The notes beneath the pieces are model-generated. The model had not been told where the DNA came from and ran no database searches. It saw only the letters and a program-made list of their open reading frames with translations. A stretch of DNA of 64,000 nt. Origin: CAG-411 sp963643465. GTDB lineage: Bacteria; Bacillota; Clostridia; Lachnospirales; Lachnospiraceae. Of the stretch, positions 1 through 7,668 are shown one piece after another. Location of the stretch: positions 230,718 through 294,717 of the forward strand of contig CAVIJT010000003.1 in NCBI GenBank assembly GCA_963643465.1. Direction: 5' to 3'. Position numbers and translations under genes: made by a program. How positions within the stretch are numbered: position 1 is the stretch's first letter; each line of letters opens with the position of its first letter.

Positions 1-69
1 GCGAATGGAGTGTAGTGCTGCATCCATCTCTGGGATTCCGGAAATAATTTTCTGAAATGCGTTTGACAT
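1..69 (-). CDS. 5' end of a gene running off the left edge (possibly PEP/pyruvate-binding protein)
   Basis: On the minus strand an ATG at 69-67 is preceded by a GGAGGGG ribosome-binding site (72-80) and opens 23 codons that reach the window edge, beginning MSNAFQKIISGIPEMDAALH. This opening (I.GIP.MD..L..IR) resembles the start of PEP-synthase-like PEP/pyruvate-binding proteins, but 23 residues cannot prove it. The gene is divergent from the sulfatase at 320. Confidence 0.5.
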   Translation of the reverse strand, partial: MSNAFQKIISGIPEMDAALHSIR

Positions 70-219
70 AGTACCCCTCCTATCAAAAGGTTGGAACCTT
101 TTTCTTATTTATACATAGTATACCAAAAAATGGGGATTTTTTCGATGGGATTTATTATGACTTACGAAAAATGAACAAAAATCTTAAAAAATTGTAAGAA
201 TTCTTCTAAAGAAAAATGC

Positions 220-248
220 TTGTGTAAAAAGCAAATGTTGAGTATAAT
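220..248 (+). promoter_or_regulatory. Sigma-A-type promoter of the LTA-synthase-like gene
   Basis: TTGTGT (220-225) and a perfect TATAAT (243-248) are 17 bp apart, about 70 bp before the start codon at 320. Confidence 0.65.
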
Positions 249-319
249 TGTATCAGCTAAAATCTAGGTAAAGTGTAAAAGATGAAAGTTTAAGATGAAA
301 TAAGGAGTAGATGTGTGCT

Positions 320-2443
320 ATGAGTACATTAAAAAATGTGATGAAATCTTTGAAATTGCCAAAGAGAAAGGAAAAAAAGGAAAAAGAACCTAAAAAGGAA
401 AAGCAGCATTCCCAACGTTATTATCAGATAATAGGATTTTTTAATAAGTATTCACTTATATTTCATTTCTTATTATCTTGTTTGATTGTATTTGGAGTAG
501 AGTGGGTATCCAGAAGAAGCGTGGGGTCTGCCCTATCTTTTGTAGATTTGCATACGAAAGCATTTTTGTATAATGCCTTTATCGTATTTTGTTCCTTTAC
601 CTTAGTGTATTTGTTTCGGAGAAGAACCTTTATCCGAATCATTACAGCAGGTTTTTGGATGTTTTTAGGAATTGTGAATGGATGTATTTTATCCAACCGT
701 GTAACACCTTTTGCGTATACGGATTTGAAATGTATTTCTGAGTTATTTGCTATGCAGGAAAACACCAATTATTTCACCGCAGATCAAGCATTGATTGTAG
801 TTGCTGGTGTGGGAAGTTTCGTGTTATTATGTGTGCTTATGTTTGTCAAAGGACCAAAATATCAAGGAAAGATGCACTTAATAACAGTTCCTGTAGCTGT
901 AATTGCATTGTTCTTTGTAGGAATTCCTATTACTACACAGGCAGCGCAGGGAACTAACATTGTAACGAATTACTTTTCTAACATTGCACAGGGATATGAA
1001 AACTATGGTTTTATTTATGGATTTTCCTGTAGTGTGTTAGACAGAGGAATGAGTAAACCGGACAATTATTCAGAAGAAAATATACAGAACTTGATGAATC
1101 AAGTAGAAGAGGACAAAGAAAAGACTAAGTTAAAGAAGAACAAGCCAAATGTGATTTGTGTATTGTTAGAGTCCTTCTGTGATCCGGAAGAGATTAAGTT
1201 TTTAGAGACTAATGAAGACCCAATTCCAACTTTCCATGAGTTAGAGAAGAAGTATTCTTCTGGTTATCTTACCGTTCCTGTTATAGGTGCTGGAACTGCC
1301 AATACAGAATTTGAGATTCTGACTGGAATGAGTATGGATTATTTTGGAACTGGAGAATATCCATATAAGACGATTTTAAAGAATACCGATTGTGAGAGTA
1401 TTGCATCAGACCTTTCAAAGATAGGATACAGTACCCATGCGGTACATAATAACGGAGGTAATTTTTACAGCCGTGTAAATGCGTTCTCTATGTTTGGATT
1501 TGACAGTTTCACCAGTAAAGAACTTATGGACATTAAAACATATACACCAAATGGAAGTTGGGCAACTGACGATATTTTGGTAACAGAGACAGTAAAGGCG
1601 ATGGATAGCACTCCGGATCAGGCAGACTTTTCTTATGTAGTTACGGTAGGAACACATGGAGATTATCCAACAGAGCCTGTTATTGAAAATCCACCATATG
1701 TAGCCTCTGGTCTTGAGACAGAGGAAGAGACCAATCAGTGGACATATTATGTAAATCAGTTGAATGAAGTAGATACCTTTATGGCGGATTTAATTGAACA
1801 GATGGAGCAGAGAGAGGAAGATACGATTATCGTATTTTATGGCGATCATCTTCCAACACTTGGCTTAGAAGATAAAGATATGGTTTCTAACGATATTTAT
1901 AAGACAAAATATGTTACTTGGAATAACTTTGGTCTTGAGAAGAAAGATGCAGATTTATATGCGTTCCAGTTGTTGGCGAACATTACAGAAAGCGTAGGAA
2001 TTCATGAAGGTACTATTATGAATTACCACCAGACACAGGGACATAATATGGATGAAGAGAGTTATCTTTCTGGTCTTGAAAACTTACAGTATGATATTCT
2101 TTATGGAAAACGTTACTGTTATGGAGATGAGAATCCATATCCTGCCACAGACATTGAGATGGGTGTGGAAGAGATTGAGATTAACTCTGCAAAACTTGGA
2201 TTTGATGGAAACCGAGTATTCTTAAATGGAGAGAACTTTACAAAGTGGAGTAAGGTTTATGTGGATGGAGAACGAGTAACGACCAGCTTTATCAATAATC
2301 ATATGCTTGCTATTAAGCGTAGTGATATTGAGGATGGGCAGACTATCGTTGTGCAGGTACTTGGTTCCGGTGATACGGTATTCCGTACATCGAATGAATG
2401 GGTATACGATGATTCATCCAGTGCAGATATAGAAGAAGAGTAG
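320..2443 (+). CDS. LTA synthase family membrane sulfatase
   Basis: Probable phosphoglycerol transferase of the lipoteichoic-acid-synthase/sulfatase family, acting outside the membrane on phosphatidylglycerol-derived units. The N-terminus is very Lys/Glu-rich, followed by about five membrane helices (roughly residues 45-215) and a large extracellular sulfatase domain. Family metal/catalytic residues are visible: Glu in LLESFCDPEE, a Thr in GAGTANTEFE as candidate nucleophile, and Asp-His in FYGDHLP. About 70 extra C-terminal residues after the sulfatase domain look like a small beta-sandwich ending in an acidic tail. The start at 320 is preferred over the in-frame ATG at 311 because AAGGAG lies at 302-307. 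It is monocistronic, with a promoter at 220-248 and a terminator at 2483. The exact polymer made cannot be told from sequence. Confidence 0.85.
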   Translation: MSTLKNVMKSLKLPKRKEKKEKEPKKEKQHSQRYYQIIGFFNKYSLIFHFLLSCLIVFGVEWVSRRSVGSALSFVDLHTKAFLYNAFIVFCSFTLVYLFRRRTFIRIITAGFWMFLGIVNGCILSNRVTPFAYTDLKCISELFAMQENTNYFTADQALIVVAGVGSFVLLCVLMFVKGPKYQGKMHLITVPVAVIALFFVGIPITTQAAQGTNIVTNYFSNIAQGYENYGFIYGFSCSVLDRGMSKPDNYSEENIQNLMNQVEEDKEKTKLKKNKPNVICVLLESFCDPEEIKFLETNEDPIPTFHELEKKYSSGYLTVPVIGAGTANTEFEILTGMSMDYFGTGEYPYKTILKNTDCESIASDLSKIGYSTHAVHNNGGNFYSRVNAFSMFGFDSFTSKELMDIKTYTPNGSWATDDILVTETVKAMDSTPDQADFSYVVTVGTHGDYPTEPVIENPPYVASGLETEEETNQWTYYVNQLNEVDTFMADLIEQMEQREEDTIIVFYGDHLPTLGLEDKDMVSNDIYKTKYVTWNNFGLEKKDADLYAFQLLANITESVGIHEGTIMNYHQTQGHNMDEESYLSGLENLQYDILYGKRYCYGDENPYPATDIEMGVEEIEINSAKLGFDGNRVFLNGENFTKWSKVYVDGERVTTSFINNHMLAIKRSDIEDGQTIVVQVLGSGDTVFRTSNEWVYDDSSSADIEEE

Positions 2444-2482
2444 GAATAAGATTAATATGCAAATTTATAATTAGTCATAAAA

Positions 2483-2521
2483 GGCAGAGCAAACATAAAA
2501 ATTGTGTTTGCTCTGTCTTTT
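2483..2521 (+). terminator. Rho-independent terminator after the LTA-synthase-like gene
   Basis: An 11-bp stem (CAGAGCAAACA at 2485-2495 with 2505-2515) with a 9-nt loop is followed by a T-rich run. Confidence 0.85.
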
Positions 2522-2643
2522 TCTGTAAAATAGCTGATAAGGGGATTTTTGGGGAAAATGCCAATGAATATGTGGAATTTTCCGAAAAAAAACCAAGTGT
2601 TTTGTGCATATGGTTGAAAAAGATTACGAATATTTGAAAAATA

Positions 2644-2672
2644 TTGTACAAATGTTAAAGCCATGTTATAAT
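2644..2672 (+). promoter_or_regulatory. Promoter of the amylase gene
   Basis: TTGTAC (2644-2649), 17 bp, then a perfect TATAAT (2667-2672), 76 bp before the start codon. Confidence 0.65.
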
Positions 2673-2748
2673 TTACTTATAGTTAGGGCAAAATTTAGTT
2701 AAGACATGTAATGTGTCAGTCATGTAAAGTTTGGAGGATGAAAGTAAT

Positions 2749-5523
2749 ATGAGCAGAAAGAAATTATTATCGTTAATGCTATCATGTACCTTAGCGGCAA
2801 CAACGGTTTTCTCAAATTTCGGATGGAGCGCTAATTCTAATGTTCGTGCTGCAGAAACTGAGACTGTTGTGGAAGAGACACAGGTAGACAGTAATGATTA
2901 TGGCTTGTGCGATGACATTCAGGATGGTGTTATTTTGCATTGTTTCGACTGGAAATATAACGATATTAAGGCTGAATTGCCAGCTATTGCGGAGGCAGGA
3001 TTTACTTCTGTTCAAACTTCGCCAGCACAGAAAGGTGACGGAGATGTTTGGTATTGGTTATACCAGCCACAAACTTTTTCGATTCAATCAAATGCACTGG
3101 GTAGTAAGTCAGAGTTGCAGGCATTGTGTGAGGAAGCAGAGAAATATGGCATTAAAGTAATCGTGGACGTAGTTGCTAACCATACCCGTTCTATTGGTGA
3201 TGATGGATTAGGTGGCGATTGTTATCATTATGATGAAGGTAGTATTGATTATGGTCAAAATTCAAATCGTTATGATTATACACATAAGCGGATTGGTATG
3301 CCGGATTTGAATTCAGAGAGTGCTACTGTACAGAATAAGGTAAAAGGATATATCCAAGAACTAAAGAGTGTCGGTGTAGATGGTATTCGTTGGGATGCCG
3401 CAAAGCACATTGGTTTGCCAAGTGAGAGTTGTAATTTCTGGCCTGCAGTTACAGGGGAAGGATTATACAATTATGGTGAGATTTTAAATGGACCGTTAAA
3501 TGGTTATGGTAATAATAATGAGTTAATGAAAGAATACACCAATTATATTTCTGTTACAGACGATGAATATGGTGATGGAGTATTAAACGCAATTAATGGT
3601 GGAGGTGTACCAAGTTCCATTGGTAACTATTCCGAGCGTGGAGTGTCAAAAGACAAATTGGTTTATTGGGCAGAGAGTCATGATACTTACTCTAATAATG
3701 GTGAGTATGGAAAAGCAACACAGTATATTGATCAGAATAAGATTGACCGTGCGTATGCTATTGTAGCAGCACAGGGAAAAGCAACTTCATTGTATTTCTC
3801 TAGACCATATGAGACAAATAAGCAGTCCATTATGGCAGGAGCAAAGGGTAGTACCCATTTTACATCCAAGGAAGTAGCAGCAGTCAACCATTTACATAAT
3901 GCTTGTGTAGGGCAGAAAGATTACTATGTACAGAATGGAAATGCAGCTGCTGTATGTCGTGAGACAGGTGCCGTTATCGTTAAGGGTAGCGGAAGTGGAG
4001 AAGTTTCTATTACAAATGGTGGTGGAACTACAGCTCCGGGTACCTATGTGGATGAAGTGTCTGGAAGTACATGGACAGTTACAGAGTCAACTATTTCTGG
4101 TACAGTAGGAGATAGTGGTATTGCTGTTATTTATGATGGAAATGGAATTACAAAGAATCCAAAAGTAACTGCATCTAAGTCAAGCGGTTCTTTCCAGGAT
4201 GCTTTTGATTTAACACTAACACCATCTAATGCAACAAAAGCAACATACTCTATCAATGGTGGAGATGAAGTAGAATTTACTACAGCAACAAAAGTAAAAA
4301 TTGGTGAAGGATGCCAAATTGGTGATAAAGTTACTGTCAAAGTTACTGCAGTTGGAGAAGAAGGAACTACTCCATTTAATGAGACCTTTACTTATACAAT
4401 GTCAGAGGCACCAGAGTATGCAATGTACATTCGTGTGAAAAAGAGCGATTTTAGTACAGCACCTTATTTATATCTGTTCAATACAGGAAAACCAGACCTT
4501 AATGGAAAATGGCCTGGAGCAGCAATGACAGAAGATGGAGAGTATTATGTGTATACCAGTGATACATTAGATAGTGCATCTGCAATTTTAAGTACAGGGG
4601 ATTGGAGAAATACACAAGAAGGTGAGACAGAGGCTGTAGTTAGTGGATATATGGAGTATAATAAATCATCCAATAGTTTTTCTACTTTTACAATTTCTAA
4701 GCCAACTAAGACTGCCGAGCCAACACAGGAACCAACAAAGAAGCCAGAGGCAACAGCCACAGTAAAGCCAACAGATACACCAAAGGCAACAGCAACCGTT
4801 AAGCCAGAGGCAACAGCCACAGTAAAACCAACAGGTACACCAAAGGCAACAGCAACGGTAAAACCAACAGGTACACCAAAGGCAACAGCAACGGTAAAAC
4901 CAACAAGTACACCAAAAGCAACGGTAGCACCAACAGCCACAGCGTCTAGTCAGAACATGGCACCAGATAACGTTCCAAATGATACGTCATCATCAAGTGC
5001 TAAAGTATATTACAATATTAACTATGAACTTAATAATGGATATTTTGTAGCAGCAGCACCAGGTTCTTATACAGGAGAAGAAGATGTAACTTTGCTTATT
5101 CCTGTACGAGAAGGATATACCTTTGATGGATGGTATAAAGATAGTACATATAAAGAGCAGATTTCAGTCATTAAGGCAGGAACTACAGGTGATATTACTG
5201 TTTATGCAAAATGGAAAAAGGTTAGTAAGCCTGGAAAACCAGTAATTGCCACTGTTAAGAAAGCAAATTCTACTAAGAAGATTAAGATTACTTTGAAGAA
5301 GAAAGTGGCTGGAGCAGTAGGATATGAAGTAGTGATTGCTAAAAATGCCAAATTTACAAAAGGAAAACGTGTGCTTCGTTTTACCGGATTATCAAAAGTG
5401 ATTAGCAATTTGAAAGCTGGAAAATACTATGTAAAAGTAAGAGCATATAAACTGGATTCTGCTGGACAGCGTATTTATGGGGCATATTGTGTAAAAACAA
5501 AAACAATTGTATTAAAGAAATAA
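2749..5523 (+). CDS. Secreted GH13 alpha-amylase with CBM26 and Thr/Pro linker
   Basis: Extracellular alpha-amylase for starch breakdown. A Sec signal peptide (residues 1-35) precedes a GH13 barrel with the four family motifs: DVVANH (140-145), GIRWDAAKH with nucleophile Asp216, acid/base Glu244 in YGEIL, and ESHD with Asp312. A beta domain and an Ig-like stretch follow, then a CBM26-type starch-binding module (about 559-655, with WPGAAM). A Thr/Pro/Ala/Lys linker built of TATVKPT-type repeats (about 660-735) leads to a Listeria-Bacteroides repeat domain (GYTFDGWYKD ... VYAKW) and a basic fibronectin-like C-terminal domain. No sortase motif or membrane anchor is seen, so cell attachment, if any, would use the terminal modules. 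The in-frame TTG at 2731 overlaps the GGAGG site; ATG 2749 is the start. Confidence 0.93.
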   Translation: MSRKKLLSLMLSCTLAATTVFSNFGWSANSNVRAAETETVVEETQVDSNDYGLCDDIQDGVILHCFDWKYNDIKAELPAIAEAGFTSVQTSPAQKGDGDVWYWLYQPQTFSIQSNALGSKSELQALCEEAEKYGIKVIVDVVANHTRSIGDDGLGGDCYHYDEGSIDYGQNSNRYDYTHKRIGMPDLNSESATVQNKVKGYIQELKSVGVDGIRWDAAKHIGLPSESCNFWPAVTGEGLYNYGEILNGPLNGYGNNNELMKEYTNYISVTDDEYGDGVLNAINGGGVPSSIGNYSERGVSKDKLVYWAESHDTYSNNGEYGKATQYIDQNKIDRAYAIVAAQGKATSLYFSRPYETNKQSIMAGAKGSTHFTSKEVAAVNHLHNACVGQKDYYVQNGNAAAVCRETGAVIVKGSGSGEVSITNGGGTTAPGTYVDEVSGSTWTVTESTISGTVGDSGIAVIYDGNGITKNPKVTASKSSGSFQDAFDLTLTPSNATKATYSINGGDEVEFTTATKVKIGEGCQIGDKVTVKVTAVGEEGTTPFNETFTYTMSEAPEYAMYIRVKKSDFSTAPYLYLFNTGKPDLNGKWPGAAMTEDGEYYVYTSDTLDSASAILSTGDWRNTQEGETEAVVSGYMEYNKSSNSFSTFTISKPTKTAEPTQEPTKKPEATATVKPTDTPKATATVKPEATATVKPTGTPKATATVKPTGTPKATATVKPTSTPKATVAPTATASSQNMAPDNVPNDTSSSSAKVYYNINYELNNGYFVAAAPGSYTGEEDVTLLIPVREGYTFDGWYKDSTYKEQISVIKAGTTGDITVYAKWKKVSKPGKPVIATVKKANSTKKIKITLKKKVAGAVGYEVVIAKNAKFTKGKRVLRFTGLSKVISNLKAGKYYVKVRAYKLDSAGQRIYGAYCVKTKTIVLKK
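4729..4935 (+). repeat. Degenerate 36-bp coding repeat (amylase linker)
   Basis: Tandem copies of a 12-codon unit (ATATVKPTGTPK-like) encode the flexible linker between the starch-binding module and the C-terminal modules. The copies are nearly identical at DNA level around 4800-4915, so the copy number could change by slippage. Confidence 0.85.
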
Positions 5524-5547
5524 ACCAGCGGTAAGAGATTTAAAAAT

Positions 5548-5595
5548 AAACCGGGAGGATATACAAAAAATGTATGTCATCCCGGTTTTCTTATG
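5548..5595. terminator. Bidirectional terminator between amylase and CapA-like gene
   Basis: AACCGGGA...TCCCGGTT outer stem with an inner ATACA/TGTAT stem. There is a T-rich run on the plus side (ttttctt) and an A-rich run on the left that serves the minus-strand gene. Confidence 0.75.
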
Positions 5596-5597
5596 TT

Positions 5598-6932
5598 TTA
5601 ATATTTAAAATTTTCTTTTGTTTGTTTAAAAGAATAAGATTTTTTGGCTTGGTCGGCATCTATAGATGTTCCTAACAAGGTTTCAGTGGATTCTGTTTGA
5701 ATTTGTAAGATACGATAATAGTCTTTGTCTCGAATAAGAGAGCGACGTTTTTTTTCTTTCATGCGTAATACGTCATATACACTAAATACCGTAAAATTTC
5801 GCTGACCCGTTGCATCTGTAAAGCGACACCAAGTGGGGATGACGGAAACATTTTCTATATAACTGCCTTTTGCGGGATTTTTGCAGATGTTTAAAGTAAG
5901 AATAGTTCCTGCATCTCTTGGTTTGGTCACTTGGGAAGAAATAAAGTTTCCCATGGAGTACATAATAAATCCGGTTCTTGTACTTCCGTCTTTTTCGGTA
6001 ATACGTTGGTATTCCATTGGCTGAAGTACATGTGGGTGACTGGCAATCACAGCATCTGCGCCACATTCTAGCATTTTGCGGTATTGCTGTTGATAAATTT
6101 CAGCGGGTGTCTGGGCATATTCTGTTCCGTTGTGAGGAAGAACAATGACAAAGTCTGCCTGTTTTCTGGCTTTTTTGATTTTTTTATAAAAGCCATCGTT
6201 TAATAATTGTACATTGTAGTCATTTTCAAAGGGCATGCCATTCGTACCATAGGTACAGCTTAGAAATGCCACAGAAATCCCATTAATATTAGTAATAAAA
6301 ATGTTTTGGCTATCTTGTTTTGTCTGATAAGTACCTGCATGGTCAAAGTGCAGAGAGTCAAGAACGTCAATCGTTCGGCAAAGGGCGGTTGTGCCTTGGT
6401 CTACACAATGATTGTTAGCTGTGGATAGAAAGTCAAAACCAGCTTCCTTTAAAGTTGAAGCAAAGCTGTCAGGAGAGTTAAAACAAGGAAAATCCTGTAT
6501 GCCCAGTTCCTGCCCCCCAAGAGTAGTTTCCAGATTTCCTACTACATAGTCTGCTTGGGCAAAATATTTGCTAACATAAGTAAAATTATTAGAAAAGTCA
6601 TAATTTCCCGTATTTGCGTCATAGGCAGCTTCGTATTGATAACTGTGTACCATCAAATCACCGGTAAAAGAGATTGTGGCAGAGCAGAAAGGCTCTAAGG
6701 TAGGAGCAGAGGAAGGCGTTGCTATTGGGGAAAGTGTTTCTGCATTCGTATCGTGTTGCGTTTCTGTAGAAGATGGATTATTTTTAGAAACGGGACTTGT
6801 TTCCGGGTGGTGATGTTGCAATATAAGAGAAGTAATTATTCCTATATTGATAATAATACTAAAAATAAGAATTAAGAGCAAAATTCGTATGGTATTTTTT
6901 CGGTTTCTGGTAATGTGTTGCTTTCTTTTCAT
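5598..6932 (-). CDS. CapA family protein (PGA_cap metallophosphatase-like), membrane-anchored
   Basis: A member of the poly-gamma-glutamate CapA/PGA_cap family, calcineurin-like phosphatases held outside the membrane. One N-terminal membrane helix (about residues 16-40) is followed by a Ser/Thr/Pro-rich spacer and the catalytic-like domain. Family motifs in order are GDLMVHSYQ, NLETTLGG, ANNHCVD, LPHNGTEYA, ASHPHVLQ and SMGNF. The start ATG 6932 has GGAG six bases upstream; the in-frame ATG at 7001 has no ribosome-binding site. No capB/capC polyglutamate synthase genes are nearby, so a capsule role should not be assumed. It shares a terminator with the convergent amylase gene. Confidence 0.85.
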   Translation of the reverse strand: MKRKQHITRNRKNTIRILLLILIFSIIINIGIITSLILQHHHPETSPVSKNNPSSTETQHDTNAETLSPIATPSSAPTLEPFCSATISFTGDLMVHSYQYEAAYDANTGNYDFSNNFTYVSKYFAQADYVVGNLETTLGGQELGIQDFPCFNSPDSFASTLKEAGFDFLSTANNHCVDQGTTALCRTIDVLDSLHFDHAGTYQTKQDSQNIFITNINGISVAFLSCTYGTNGMPFENDYNVQLLNDGFYKKIKKARKQADFVIVLPHNGTEYAQTPAEIYQQQYRKMLECGADAVIASHPHVLQPMEYQRITEKDGSTRTGFIMYSMGNFISSQVTKPRDAGTILTLNICKNPAKGSYIENVSVIPTWCRFTDATGQRNFTVFSVYDVLRMKEKKRRSLIRDKDYYRILQIQTESTETLLGTSIDADQAKKSYSFKQTKENFKY

Positions 6933-7155
6933 TGTTTTCTCCAAAGTATTTTTTATTTTGTTGCGTATGTTGGTATTTCGCCATTGCTTCTTCTGATACA
7001 TAATATAGTAGAGTATTTTCAGGAAGCTATTAGTATAATCTTACCCAATAAACAGAAAAAGAGCAATGGAAAAGACAAAAATAGTACAAAATTGTATGAT
7101 ACCATAAGGATAACTGTAAAGATATTCGGTTGGTTTTTGGAAAGGAAAGTGTAAA

Positions 7156-7608
7156 ATGAGGAAAAAGAGAACCATTTTGTGGTTAGGAATGTTTGTAGTG
7201 TTTTTTTTAGTGGATGTGCTTTTCTTTTGGAATATGGTACAGGAGGGTCTTTTTGTTTCTCATATGCAGGAAACCACAGGAACTGTTATTCATGAAGAGG
7301 AAGAAACCAACTATTGGAGAACAGAAAAAGAGTGTGAATTTAGCTATACAGTGGATGGAGTACATTACAAAGGCACATTTACTTATGTTTATAGAGGAAT
7401 ATCACCAGAAATTACATTAGGAAAACAAATTCCGGTTACTTATCTTGGCGGGGACCCAGGAAATGCAAGACAGGGAAGTGTTGTCAGAATTATTGGAATA
7501 TTTGTGTTGAAATGCAGTGTATATATTTTCATTCACTTGATTATAGTTGTGGGATGGATGTTGCGTATGACCATAGGGTATAGACCTAGTATTACGGTTC
7601 TTAGTTGA
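7156..7608 (+). CDS. Small two-helix membrane protein, DUF3592-like
   Basis: 150 residues with one N-terminal membrane helix (about 8-28), a beta-rich extracytoplasmic or cytoplasmic domain (about 35-110) with the pattern TGTVI..., FSYTVDGVHYKG and PVTYLGGDPGNAR, and a second helix (about 112-137). The TGTV ... Y..DG..Y.G ... V.Y....P.... pattern fits DUF3592-type proteins of unknown function. AAAGGA precedes the ATG by nine bases. It stands alone, divergent from the CapA-like gene and convergent with the hydrogenase-like sensor. Confidence 0.65.
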   Translation: MRKKRTILWLGMFVVFFLVDVLFFWNMVQEGLFVSHMQETTGTVIHEEEETNYWRTEKECEFSYTVDGVHYKGTFTYVYRGISPEITLGKQIPVTYLGGDPGNARQGSVVRIIGIFVLKCSVYIFIHLIIVVGWMLRMTIGYRPSITVLS

Positions 7609-7619
7609 AATTTAGTTGA

Positions 7620-7668
7620 AAAAGCCTCCATACTGTGCATATGTTGTACAGTATGGAGGCTTTTGGTT
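7620..7668. terminator. Bidirectional terminator between convergent genes
   Basis: A perfect 17-bp stem AAAAGCCTCCATACTGT (7620-7636) with 7648-7664. The flanking A and T runs let it work on both strands. Confidence 0.9.

Noticed and set aside
4729..4935. Regular direct repeats that could suggest a CRISPR array
   Set aside because: They are in-frame coding repeats of the amylase linker, have no unique spacers and no cas genes are present.
4545..4940. 131-codon open frame on the minus strand inside the amylase gene
   Set aside because: It is the antisense of the repetitive linker; its product is a simple repeat and it has no ribosome-binding site.
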